A stretch of DNA of 39,774 bases from Microbacterium sp. 70-16 (lineage in GTDB: Bacteria > Actinomycetota > Actinomycetes > Actinomycetales > Microbacteriaceae), in assembly GCF_001898315.1 (NCBI RefSeq), contig NZ_MKTQ01000022.1, forward strand, positions 1 to 39,774. Reading direction: 5' to 3'. The translations under genes and the position numbers were made by a program. The number at the start of each line of letters is the position of its first letter. Positions within the stretch are counted from its first letter, which is position 1. Below the pieces are notes generated by a model. The model was given only the letters and a program-made list of their open reading frames with translations. It was not told the origin of the DNA and made no database searches. Of the stretch, positions 12,309 to 18,679 are shown piece after piece.

Positions 12309-13388
12309 GTGCTGGATCTTCTCGCCGCGACACCGAGCCCGGTCGCCGACTCCGGCGGCTTCGACCTCTTCAGTACCATCATGTGGCCGTTCAAGTGGGC
12401 GGTCGAAGCGATCCTCGTGTTCTGGCACTGGATCTTCACGACCGTCGGCCTCGAGGCGAACGCGGGCTTGACCTGGGTGCTCTCGATCATCGGCCTCGTG
12501 GTCGTTGTGCGCTCGGCGCTGATCCCGCTATTCGTGCGGCAGATCAAGAGCCAGCGCAAGATGATGGAAATCGCTCCTGAACTGCGAAAAGTTCAGGAGA
12601 AGTACCGCGGTAAGAAGGATCAGCTCTCTCGCGAGGCGATGAGCCGCGAGACGATGGCGCTGTACAAGAAGCACGGCACCACGCCTGTCGCGAGCTGTCT
12701 GCCGTTGCTCGTGCAGATGCCGATTCTGCTGGGCATGTTCTACACACTCAGCGATGTCAAGAAGCACGCCGAAGCCGGCATTGGCGGCGTGGGCCTGTTG
12801 AGCGCCGAGCTGACCAGGCAGTTCTACGATGCGCAGCTGTTCGGGGTAGCGCCGCTGCACACGAACATGACCGAGGCGATCAATGCGGGCCAGACGGCGA
12901 CGGTCACAATCCTCGTGATCCTCGTCATCCTGATGATCGCCTCACAGTTCTTCACACAGCTGCAGATCATTTCGAAGAACCTCTCCCCTGAGGCAAAGAC
13001 CGGCCAGGCCTACCAGATGCAGCGCATCATGCTGTACGTCCTGCCGCTGGCCTTCATCTTCTCGGGCGTCTTCTTCCCCCTGGGTGTCGTGCTGTACTGG
13101 TTCACGTCCAACATCTGGACGATGGTGCAGCAGTTCCTCGTCATCCGGAACCTGCCGACGCCGGGCTCTGATGCCGCCAAGGCACGTGAAGAGCGCCTCG
13201 CGCGCCGGGGCAAGGCACTCGATGCTCAGGGCAAGGTCGTGCCCATGGAGAAGTACCAGGCCGAGCAGCAGCGTCTGTACGAAGAGGCCGAGAAGGCGAA
13301 GGCTCAGGCGCCCAAGCGCCAGCAGCCCATGAGCAAGGAACGCGCCAAGAAGCAGGCGCAGAAGAACAAGCCCACCGACGAGTCGTGA
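12309..13388 (+). CDS. yidC: Membrane protein insertase YidC/Oxa1
   Basis: A 359-residue integral insertase of the Gram-positive type: no large periplasmic domain, and no lipobox seen. Five hydrophobic segments are visible: FKWAVEAILVFWHWIFTTV, TWVLSIIGLVVVVRSALIPL (hydrophilic-groove Arg68), the LLVQMPILLGMFYTL region, VTILVILVILMIASQFF and MLYVLPLAFIFSGVFFPLG with VLYWFTSNIW. The cytoplasmic hairpin after the second segment is rich in Lys/Glu. The C-terminal tail is strongly basic (KERAKKQAQKNK), fitting ribosome contact. GTG 12309 begins three bases after the yidD stop. The next gene, khpB, starts 11 bases after this stop. Confidence 0.96.
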   Translation: MLDLLAATPSPVADSGGFDLFSTIMWPFKWAVEAILVFWHWIFTTVGLEANAGLTWVLSIIGLVVVVRSALIPLFVRQIKSQRKMMEIAPELRKVQEKYRGKKDQLSREAMSRETMALYKKHGTTPVASCLPLLVQMPILLGMFYTLSDVKKHAEAGIGGVGLLSAELTRQFYDAQLFGVAPLHTNMTEAINAGQTATVTILVILVILMIASQFFTQLQIISKNLSPEAKTGQAYQMQRIMLYVLPLAFIFSGVFFPLGVVLYWFTSNIWTMVQQFLVIRNLPTPGSDAAKAREERLARRGKALDAQGKVVPMEKYQAEQQRLYEEAEKAKAQAPKRQQPMSKERAKKQAQKNKPTDES

Positions 13389-13399
13389 CGAGGCCCATC

Positions 13400-13903
13400 A
13401 TGAGCAACACCGCAGATCAGACCACCGAGCGCACCTCCGCAACCGTTGAGCAGCTGGAGCAGGAGGGCGACGTCGCCGCCGACTACCTCGAAGGACTGCT
13501 GGACATCGCCGACATCGAGGGTGACCTCGCTCTCGACGTCCGTAGCGGCCGCGCCTACGTTTCGGTCGAGAATGAGGATGCCGACGCGCTGCGCCTGCTC
13601 TCCGACCCCGAGACTGTCCAGGCGCTGCAGGAGCTGACCCGCATTGCGGTGCAGACGCAGACCGGTCGCTTCTCGCGGCTGATCCTCGATGTGGGTGGGT
13701 CGCGCGACGCGCGTCAGACCCAGCTCGAGAAGCTCGTCGACAGGGCGATCGAGCGGCTGGACGAGGGCGCGTCGCAGGCGTCGCTGCCCGCAATGTCAAG
13801 CTACGAGCGCAAGCTCATCCACGACATCGTCGCTGAGCGCGGGCTCGTCTCCGAGTCGTACGGCGAGGGCGCTGACCGTCACACGGTCATCCGCCGCGGT
13901 TGA
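13400..13903 (+). CDS. khpB: RNA-binding protein KhpB/Jag (KH-II and R3H domains)
   Basis: A 167-residue single-strand RNA-binding protein of the Jag/KhpB/EloR type, linked in other bacteria to control of cell elongation. After an acidic N-terminus (TVEQLEQEGDVAADYLEGLL) comes a KH-II domain with TVQALQELTRIAVQ and RLILDVGG. The R3H domain SSYERKLIHDIVAE, then SYGEGADRHTVI, closes the protein. ATG 13400 is chosen; a GTG at 13385 overlaps the yidC stop but adds only five residues. The short 5'-Jag-N domain found in Firmicutes is absent, as usual in actinobacteria. Confidence 0.93.
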   Translation: MSNTADQTTERTSATVEQLEQEGDVAADYLEGLLDIADIEGDLALDVRSGRAYVSVENEDADALRLLSDPETVQALQELTRIAVQTQTGRFSRLILDVGGSRDARQTQLEKLVDRAIERLDEGASQASLPAMSSYERKLIHDIVAERGLVSESYGEGADRHTVIRRG

Positions 13904-13939
13904 CGTTGTGGCGGACGCTGTGGCTGACGTTGGTGCTCG

Positions 13940-13955
13940 CGTTTCACGTGAAACA
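13940..13955. promoter_or_regulatory. parS site 1
   Basis: CGTTTCACGTGAAACA, one base from the consensus TGTTTCACGTGAAACA. It lies five bases before the rsmG ATG, within that gene's ribosome-binding region. ParB bound here could repress rsmG. Confidence 0.95.
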
Positions 13956-13960
13956 TCGCG

Positions 13961-14587
13961 ATGATCGAAGCTGAGCCGGCAGAGGCATCCATCGTCTTCG
14001 GCGAGCACATCGAGCGTGCTCGCGCCTTCACCGCCGCCCTCGGTGAGCACGGTGAGGAGCGAGGGCTGATCGGCCCGCTTGAGCCGGCAAGAGTGTGGAC
14101 GCGGCACATCCTGAACTCAGCCGTCGCAGCGCCGCTGTTCGCGGCCGATGCGCGCGTGGGCGACATCGGTTCGGGAGCAGGGCTGCCCGGGTTGGTGCTC
14201 GCGATTGCGCGCCCCGACGTGAACTGGGTGCTCATCGAGCCGATGGAGCGTCGTGTGGCATGGCTACAGGAGCAGACGGATGCCCTGGCCCTCGACAACG
14301 TTGAGGTCGTGCGGGCTCGCGGTGAAGAGTGGAAGCAGGGTCCGGTGCTGGATGCCGTGACCGCTCGCGCCGTCAGTGCGCTGAAGACGCTCATTCCCCT
14401 GACTGTGCCTCTGCTGCGCCCGGGCGGGGAGCTGGTTCTACTGAAGGGCTCCAACGCAGCGAACGAGATCACCGCGGCCGAGAAGGTCATTCGCAAGTAC
14501 AAGCTCACCGATGTGCGGGTCGAGATAGTCGGCGAAGGCGTGATCTCCGAGCCCACCCGCGTGATCCGCGCCACTCGCGCTGGTTGA
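13961..14587 (+). CDS. rsmG: 16S rRNA (guanine-527-N7)-methyltransferase RsmG
   Basis: A SAM-dependent enzyme (208 residues; old name GidB) that methylates G527 of 16S rRNA; its loss gives low-level streptomycin resistance in several bacteria. The SAM motif is GDIGSGAGLPGLVLAIARPD (about residues 67-86), followed by LIEPMERRVAWL and VVRARGEEW, then TARAVSALKTLIPL and LLRPGGELVLLKG. The start ATG 13961 directly follows parS site 1. The stop codon TGA at 14585-14587 falls inside a truncated type B REP sequence (GGTTGAGTAG), so the REP supplies the end of the gene. Confidence 0.96.
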   Translation: MIEAEPAEASIVFGEHIERARAFTAALGEHGEERGLIGPLEPARVWTRHILNSAVAAPLFAADARVGDIGSGAGLPGLVLAIARPDVNWVLIEPMERRVAWLQEQTDALALDNVEVVRARGEEWKQGPVLDAVTARAVSALKTLIPLTVPLLRPGGELVLLKGSNAANEITAAEKVIRKYKLTDVRVEIVGEGVISEPTRVIRATRAG

Positions 14588-14762
14588 GTAGCCCGGCGCA
14601 GCTGCCTTCCGGTGGTTGAGTAGGCGGCGAAGCCGCCGTATCGAAACCATCACCGGTTGTGGGATGTGATCTCGATAAACCGGCGCTACGCGCCGGCACT
14701 CGATCACCGGGACGCAAGTCGGTGGTCGAGTAGCCCGGCGCAGCCGGGCGTATCGAAACCAC
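14580..14762. repeat. Cluster of REP-like elements downstream of rsmG
   Basis: Four units: a truncated type B (14580-14606) that carries the rsmG stop codon; a full type B (14611-14649, hairpin GGCGGC/GCCGCC); a type A (14666-14710, hairpin CCGGCGC/GCGCCGG, with TCGATAA); and a type B (14721-14762, hairpin CCCGGC/GCCGGG). Type A and B are arranged facing one another. Together with 14763-15025 this makes a 438-bp gene-free stretch. Confidence 0.88.
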
Positions 14763-14782
14763 ACCCCGCGGGAGTGGCGCGA

Positions 14783-14798
14783 TGTTTCACGTGAAACC
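14783..14798. promoter_or_regulatory. parS site 2
   Basis: TGTTTCACGTGAAACC, one base from consensus. It lies between REP elements and opens the first parS/A/B module. Confidence 0.96.
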
Positions 14799-14806
14799 CT
14801 TACCCC

Positions 14807-14915
14807 GTGACCTCGATGCACCGGCGCTGCGCGCCGGCACTCGATCACCGGTAGGACGGTCGCTCCACCCCCCGGTGGTTGAGTAGCCCGGCGAAGCCGG
14901 GCGTATCGAAACCAC
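14807..14915. repeat. REP pair A then B following parS site 2
   Basis: Type A (14807-14851) reads GTGACCTCGATGCACC, hairpin CCGGCGC/GCGCCGG, CACTCGATCACCGG. Type B (14874-14915) reads GGTGGTTGAGTAG, hairpin CCCGGC/GCCGGG, CGTATCGAAACCACC. The GIY-YIG gene starts about 110 bp further on. 14916-15025 holds no gene and only a possible weak promoter (TACTAG at 15007-15012). Confidence 0.88.
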
Positions 14916-15025
14916 CACCCCACCCGCCGCGCACCGCCTCCTCCCCAATCACCACTTTGGCGAGACTGTCCACTGATCGGCGTCTGCCGCTCCCACGGGT
15001 GTCGCCTACTAGGCACCATCGACGC

Positions 15026-15346
15026 ATGCCGTTCATGTACATTCTCAAATGCTCCGACGGGTCGTTCTACGTCGGTAGCTGTCGCAACATCGACCACCGC
15101 CTCTGGCTGCACAATATCGGCGAGGGCGCCGAGTACACCAAGCGCCGCCGGCCCGTCACCCTCGTCTATCAGGAGGAGTTCGACAACGTTGGTGACGCGT
15201 TCGCCCGCGAGAAGCAGGTTCAGGGCTGGAGTCGTGCCAAGCGGCGCGCACTGATCGACTTCCGTGGGTCGGAGTTGCCCGCGCTCAGCCGGAAGGTCTT
15301 CGGCGGTGACTGCGACGACGACGATCCACCTCCATCCGCGGCGTGA
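15026..15346 (+). CDS. GIY-YIG nuclease-family protein
   Basis: A 106-residue single-domain GIY-YIG protein of the YhbQ/UPF0213-like kind, a metal-dependent nuclease fold. The core reads MYILKCSDGSFYVGS (the 'GIY' and 'YIG' strands as YIL and YVG), then NIDHRLWLHNIGEGAEYTKR with the conserved Arg, His and Lys, and the Glu in AFAREKQVQGW. The C-terminus is acidic. ATG 15026 is where homology begins; an open frame to 14879 runs through a REP. It stands alone, with a parS/REP/REP module on its left and three more on its right, and its stop overlaps the start of the next repeat unit. Its substrate is unknown; no fused domain suggests UvrC or Slx1. Confidence 0.85.
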   Translation: MPFMYILKCSDGSFYVGSCRNIDHRLWLHNIGEGAEYTKRRRPVTLVYQEEFDNVGDAFAREKQVQGWSRAKRRALIDFRGSELPALSRKVFGGDCDDDDPPPSAA

Positions 15347-15362
15347 TGTTTCACGTGAAACG
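15347..15362. promoter_or_regulatory. parS site 3
   Basis: TGTTTCACGTGAAACG, one base from consensus, beginning one base after the GIY-YIG stop codon. It opens the first of three consecutive parS/A/B modules. Confidence 0.96.
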
Positions 15363-15371
15363 GGTTGCGCC

Positions 15372-15476
15372 GTGATCTCGATACACCGGCGCTACGCACC
15401 GGCACTCGATCGCCGGGTGGGCCGACCGCATGTCGGTTGTTGAGTAGTCCGGCGCAGCCGGGCGTATCGAAACCAC
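15372..15476. repeat. REP pair A then B, module 2
   Basis: Type A at 15372-15416 has a one-base mismatch in the hairpin (CCGGCGC/GCACCGG). Type B at 15435-15476 reads GTTGTTGAGTAG, then CCGGC/GCCGGG, CGTATCGAAACCAC. The module from 15343 is about 96% identical to that from 15631 by eye. Confidence 0.88.
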
Positions 15477-15494
15477 ACTCGCGCATCGCGGGGG

Positions 15495-15510
15495 TGTTTC
15501 ACGTGAAACG
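15495..15510. promoter_or_regulatory. parS site 4
   Basis: TGTTTCACGTGAAACG, 148 bp after site 3. Confidence 0.96.
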
Positions 15511-15518
15511 CTCACGAT

Positions 15519-15613
15519 GTGATCTCGATACACCGCGCCTGTGGCGCGGCACTCGATCACCGAGGCCCAAGCCGATGGTTGAGTAGGCGGCGAAGCCGCC
15601 GTATCGAAACCAC
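15519..15613. repeat. REP pair A then B, module 3
   Basis: Type A (15519-15562) has a different stem, CCGCGCC/GGCGCGG, keeping the flanks GATCTCGATACA and CACTCGATCACCG. Type B (15574-15613) has GGCGGC/GCCGCC. Stem changes with compensating bases on both arms indicate that the hairpin itself is conserved. Confidence 0.88.
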
Positions 15614-15634
15614 ACTCCCGCGCCGCAGCCGTGA

Positions 15635-15650
15635 TGTTTCACGTGAAACG
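15635..15650. promoter_or_regulatory. parS site 5
   Basis: TGTTTCACGTGAAACG, 140 bp after site 4. Confidence 0.96.
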
Positions 15651-15659
15651 GGTTGCGGA

Positions 15660-15765
15660 GTGATCTCGATACACCGGCGCTACGCACCGGCACTCGATCG
15701 CCGGGGTGGGCCGACCGCATGTCGGTGGTTGAGTAGCCCGGCGCAGCCGGGCGTATCGAAACCAC
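15660..15765. repeat. REP pair A then B, module 4
   Basis: Type A (15660-15704) shares the GCACCGG mismatch with module 2. Type B (15724-15765) has CCCGGC/GCCGGG. It is near-identical to module 2, showing tandem duplication or gene conversion. Confidence 0.88.
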
Positions 15766-15784
15766 AACCAGCCCGAACGACCGA

Positions 15785-15800
15785 CGTTTCACGTGAAACG
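15785..15800. promoter_or_regulatory. parS site 6
   Basis: CGTTTCACGTGAAACG, two bases from consensus but a perfect 16-bp palindrome. It lies just upstream of the putative parA promoter, so ParB could autoregulate parAB here. Confidence 0.93.
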
Positions 15801-15824
15801 GACGAGGGGGTCGGGAGCCTCGAC

Positions 15825-15830
15825 TACAGT
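15825..15830 (+). promoter_or_regulatory. Putative parA -10 hexamer (TACAGT)
   Basis: TACAGT would place transcription start near 15837, past the in-frame ATG at 15834, so parA probably begins at 15858 or 15861. parS site 6 overlaps the expected -35 area (about 15802-15807) or lies just upstream of it. Confidence 0.45.
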
Positions 15831-15857
15831 GGGATGGTCCCAGAAAGACAGGAGTTC

Positions 15858-16793
15858 ATGGTGGCGGAATCGGAGAATCTGACCTCTCCCGCACCCTTCT
15901 CCATCGACGACAGCCCCATCGCGCGCGAGTTGGCTGATCTCACTTCGCGGCGCAAGGCGCTGGAGGCAGTGTCGTTCGAGTTCTCGGGGAAGACGCGAGT
16001 TCTGACGATCTCGAACCAGAAGGGCGGCGTCGGCAAGACCACGACGACCGTCAACATGGCATCCGCCCTCGCGTCGCTGGGTGCACGCGTGCTGGTCATC
16101 GATCTCGACCCGCAGGGCAACGCCTCGACGGCCCTCGGAGTGCCGCACACCGCCGAGATCCCCAGCGTCTACGATGTGCTCATCGACGAGTTCCCCCTCG
16201 CCGACATCGTCCAGACCAGCCCTGAGTCGCCGAACCTCCTCTGCGCGCCGAGCACCATCCACCTCGCCGGCGCCGAGATCGAACTCGTCTCACAAGTCGC
16301 CCGCGAGCACCGCCTGCGCACCGCCCTGGACGACTACCTCGCGGCATCCACCGAACGCCTCGACTTCGTCTTCATCGACTGCCCGCCGTCGCTGGGTCTG
16401 CTGACCATCAACGCGTTCACCGCGGCGGAAGAGCTCATGATCCCGATTCAGTGCGAGTACTACGCGCTCGAGGGGCTGAGCCAGTTGCTCGGCAGCATCC
16501 GGATGATCCAGAAGCACCTGAACCCGGCACTGCACCTCTCGACGATCCTGCTGACGATGTACGACGGCCGCACGCGGCTCGCGCAGCAGGTCGCGGAGGA
16601 GGTGCGCTCGCACTTCCCGAACGAGGTGCTGCACACCGTGATCCCGCGATCGGTCCGCGTCTCCGAGGCCCCCAGCTTTGGACAGACGGTCATCGCGTAC
16701 GACCCGCAGTCGGTCGGAGCGGTCTCGTACCGCGAGGCTGCAGTAGAACTTGTGCGCCGACAGGAGTCGGCGATGAAAGAGGAGGCGCACTGA
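15858..16793 (+). CDS. parA: Chromosome-partitioning ATPase ParA (Soj)
   Basis: A Walker-type ATPase (311 residues) that binds DNA nonspecifically as an ATP dimer and, with ParB on parS, moves new origins apart. The deviant Walker A is KGGVGKTTTT (residues 55-64), with LVIDLDPQGNASTALG and FVFIDCPPSLGLLT following. ATG 15858 is listed, but GTG 15861, six bases after AGGAG (15850-15854), is an equal or better start. The frame is open back through the repeats to 15519, which is not meaningful. Its stop overlaps the parB start (TGATG). Confidence 0.95.
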   Translation: MVAESENLTSPAPFSIDDSPIARELADLTSRRKALEAVSFEFSGKTRVLTISNQKGGVGKTTTTVNMASALASLGARVLVIDLDPQGNASTALGVPHTAEIPSVYDVLIDEFPLADIVQTSPESPNLLCAPSTIHLAGAEIELVSQVAREHRLRTALDDYLAASTERLDFVFIDCPPSLGLLTINAFTAAEELMIPIQCEYYALEGLSQLLGSIRMIQKHLNPALHLSTILLTMYDGRTRLAQQVAEEVRSHFPNEVLHTVIPRSVRVSEAPSFGQTVIAYDPQSVGAVSYREAAVELVRRQESAMKEEAH

Positions 16794-17833
16794 TGGCGAA
16801 GCGAACCGGACTCGGCCGGGGGATCGGCGCACTCATCCCCACGTCAGAGAGCGCTGAGCGACCTGTCGACGTGTTCTTCCCGGGAGCGCGCGCCGCGACC
16901 GCGACCGCCACGGTCGAGCCGCCGGCAGGCGAAGACGCTCCTCAGACGGCCGCTCCCGAAGCGGAAGACCTGAATGAGGATGCCAAGGCCGAAGCCGACG
17001 AGGCGGCACCAGAACTCGTCGCCGTGCCGGGCGCGCGCCTGATCCACATCGACCCGCACGACATCGTGCCGAACCCGCGGCAGCCGCGCACCAACTTCGA
17101 CGCCGACGACCTCGCCGAGCTGGTGCACAGCGTGCGAGAGTTCGGCGTTCTGCAGCCCGTCGTGGTCCGCACGAACGAAGACGGCGCGTACGAGCTCATC
17201 ATGGGCGAGCGCCGCACCCGCGCGTCGCGCGAGGCGGGACTCACGTCGATCCCGGCGATCGTCCGCGACACGGCCGACGAAGACCTGCTCCGTGATGCGC
17301 TGCTTGAGAACCTGCACCGCTCGCAGCTGAATCCACTGGAAGAGGCATCCGCCTATCTGCAGCTTCTCGAGGACTTCGGCATCACGCAGGAGGAACTCGC
17401 GAACCGCATCGGCCGGTCGCGTCCGCAGATCAGCAACACGATCCGTCTGCTCAAGCTGCCGGTGCCCGTGCAGCAGCGCGTCGCGGCGGGGGTTCTCAGC
17501 GCCGGTCACGCCCGCGCGATCCTGTCACTCGACGACGTCGATGCGATGCAGCGCCTCGCCGACAAGATCGTCAACGAGGATCTCTCTGTGCGCGCCGCGG
17601 AAGCCGCCGCGAAGGCACCGGGGGCCGGCGGTCGCGCGAGTATCGCACCTAAGGCCGGTGCGCGCCGGGCTCACCTGGACGACGTCGCCGAGCGACTCGG
17701 TGACCGACTGAACACGAAGGTGAAGATCTCGTTGACGGCAAGAAAAGGCCAGATCAACATTGATTTCGCCACCATTCAGGACCTCAACCGGATCCTGGGT
17801 GAACTGGGTGAAACCGAGTTCGGAGCGCTGTGA
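16793..17833 (+). CDS. parB: Chromosome-partitioning protein ParB (Spo0J)
   Basis: A CTP-dependent DNA clamp (346 residues) that loads at parS and slides along flanking DNA. The N-terminus MAKRTGLGRGIGALIP is the ParA-stimulating peptide. After an acidic low-complexity linker (about residues 40-80) come the box I segment NPRQPRTNFD, the CTP-pocket segment IMGERRTRASREAG, and ENLHRSQLNPLEEASAYLQL. The helix-turn-helix TQEELANRIGRSRPQISNTI reads parS. The C-terminal dimer domain ends TEFGAL. Six parS sites lie within 3 kb upstream. Confidence 0.96.
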   Translation: MAKRTGLGRGIGALIPTSESAERPVDVFFPGARAATATATVEPPAGEDAPQTAAPEAEDLNEDAKAEADEAAPELVAVPGARLIHIDPHDIVPNPRQPRTNFDADDLAELVHSVREFGVLQPVVVRTNEDGAYELIMGERRTRASREAGLTSIPAIVRDTADEDLLRDALLENLHRSQLNPLEEASAYLQLLEDFGITQEELANRIGRSRPQISNTIRLLKLPVPVQQRVAAGVLSAGHARAILSLDDVDAMQRLADKIVNEDLSVRAAEAAAKAPGAGGRASIAPKAGARRAHLDDVAERLGDRLNTKVKISLTARKGQINIDFATIQDLNRILGELGETEFGAL

Positions 17834-17849
17834 GCCGAATCGGGCGGCG

Positions 17850-17855
17850 TAGGCT
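17850..17855 (+). promoter_or_regulatory. Putative -10 (TAGGCT), leaderless start
   Basis: TAGGCT ends six bases before the GTG at 17862, fitting a leaderless transcript that begins independently of parAB. Confidence 0.55.
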
Positions 17856-17861
17856 TTACGA

Positions 17862-18203
17862 GTGACCGACCGCCCGAACCTCCCGCGCCGAGCCAGCCTC
17901 GAACTGCTGCGCGCCGAGGCCGCGGATGAGCTGTCGGTCTTGATCGAAGAACGCATCCGCGACGGCGAAGACCCGTGGGACTTCATGGAGGATCTGCCGT
18001 CCGTCGACGAACTCGTCGTGCTCACGCTGCGCGCCGAGAACATCGCCGCCGACGGCGGCAAGCGGCCCACGGCGGCGCGGAACTACCGGGTGCTGCGCCA
18101 GATCGCGCTCGAGCACCCGGCGCTCACGCGCGCCGTGTGGCGTCTGCTGGGTAGCGAACCGCACCGCCGGTGGGATGCCACCGTGCGCGCGGAAGCGTCC
18201 TGA
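17862..18203 (+). CDS. Conserved hypothetical protein downstream of parB
   Basis: A 113-residue, mostly helical, charged cytoplasmic protein that I do not recognise as a named domain. Visible features are a basic N-terminus (TDRPNLPRRASLELLRAEAA), an acidic centre (IEERIRDGEDPWDFMEDLPS), and a basic second half ending RRWDATVRAEAS. There is no signal peptide or membrane segment. The GTG start follows TAGGCT by six bases, implying its own leaderless promoter. It lies 28 bp after parB and converges on trxA. Codon use matches its neighbours, so it looks like a real gene. Confidence 0.72.
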   Translation: MTDRPNLPRRASLELLRAEAADELSVLIEERIRDGEDPWDFMEDLPSVDELVVLTLRAENIAADGGKRPTAARNYRVLRQIALEHPALTRAVWRLLGSEPHRRWDATVRAEAS

Positions 18204-18212
18204 CGCAGCGAC

Positions 18213-18226
18213 CGGGGCAACCCCCG
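18213..18226. terminator. Short hairpin between convergent genes
   Basis: CGGGG pairs with CCCCG around a four-base loop, in the 27-bp gap between the convergent hypothetical gene and trxA. There is no U-tract on either side, so any terminator role is tentative. Confidence 0.3.
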
Positions 18227-18230
18227 AAGA

Positions 18231-18554
18231 TCAGGCGAGGTAGGCGGCGAGGTCCTGCTCGAGGGCGAACTTCGGCTTCGCACCGATGATCGTCTTCTCG
18301 ACCTGACCCTTGTTGAACACCTTCATCGCGGGGATCGAGGTGATCTGGTACTCCATCGCGAGGTTCGGGTTCTCATCGACGTTGAGCTTGAGGACGGTCA
18401 GCTTGTCGCCGTTCTCCGACTCGATCTCGTCGAGGATGGGTCCGACCATGCGACACGGGCCACACCAAGCGGCCCAGAAGTCCACCAGCACCGGGCCTTC
18501 AGCGTCGATGACATCCTGCTGCCAGGTGCTCTCACTCGTGGCCTTCGCGGTCAT
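18231..18554 (-). CDS. trxA: Thioredoxin
   Basis: A 107-residue thioredoxin that reduces protein disulfides using electrons from TrxB. The active site is WCGPC (Cys31, Cys34) in VDFWAAWCGPCRMVGP, followed by the cis-proline segment TSIPAMKVF. ATG 18554 has AGAAGGAG (18569-18562) upstream. A sequence matching a SigR/SigH-type promoter lies at 18597-18622. trxB lies upstream on the same strand but has its own promoter, so joint transcription is not required. Confidence 0.97.
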   Translation of the reverse strand: MTAKATSESTWQQDVIDAEGPVLVDFWAAWCGPCRMVGPILDEIESENGDKLTVLKLNVDENPNLAMEYQITSIPAMKVFNKGQVEKTIIGAKPKFALEQDLAAYLA

Positions 18555-18572
18555 TTCCTACTCCTTCTGTCG

Positions 18573-18588
18573 TGACACATCGGTGTCA
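18573..18588. promoter_or_regulatory. Inverted repeat at the trxA transcription start
   Basis: TGACACATCGGTGTCA is a 6-bp inverted repeat with a 4-bp centre. It lies just below the predicted start from the promoter at 18597-18622, so it could be an operator or a leader hairpin. Confidence 0.4.
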
Positions 18589-18596
18589 GCATCACA

Positions 18597-18622
18597 AACG
18601 CACGTGCCTCACGGTTTGTTCC
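18597..18622 (-). promoter_or_regulatory. SigR/SigH-type promoter for trxA
   Basis: On the minus strand GGAAC (18622-18618), 18 bases, then GTT (18599-18597). This fits the GGAAY-N18-GTT promoter of the actinobacterial disulfide-stress sigma factors SigR/SigH, which classically control thioredoxin genes. Confidence 0.7.
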
Positions 18623-18679
18623 AGCCTCGCATCCGGCGGCGCTCCGCGGCCAGCCCGCAACCGACCGCCAGCCCGCGGC

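Noticed and set aside
14879..15025. N-terminal extension of the GIY-YIG protein
   Set aside because: It is made of translated REP sequence and Pro/Arg-rich noise; homology begins at ATG 15026.
14580..15800. Regular repeats that might be a CRISPR array
   Set aside because: Repeats are palindromic REP units and parS sites with conserved, not variable, spacers, and no cas genes are nearby.
15519..15857. parA starting at 15519 or ATG 15834
   Set aside because: The first reads through REP and parS repeats. The second lies at or before the expected transcription start, and AGGAG is positioned for 15858/15861.
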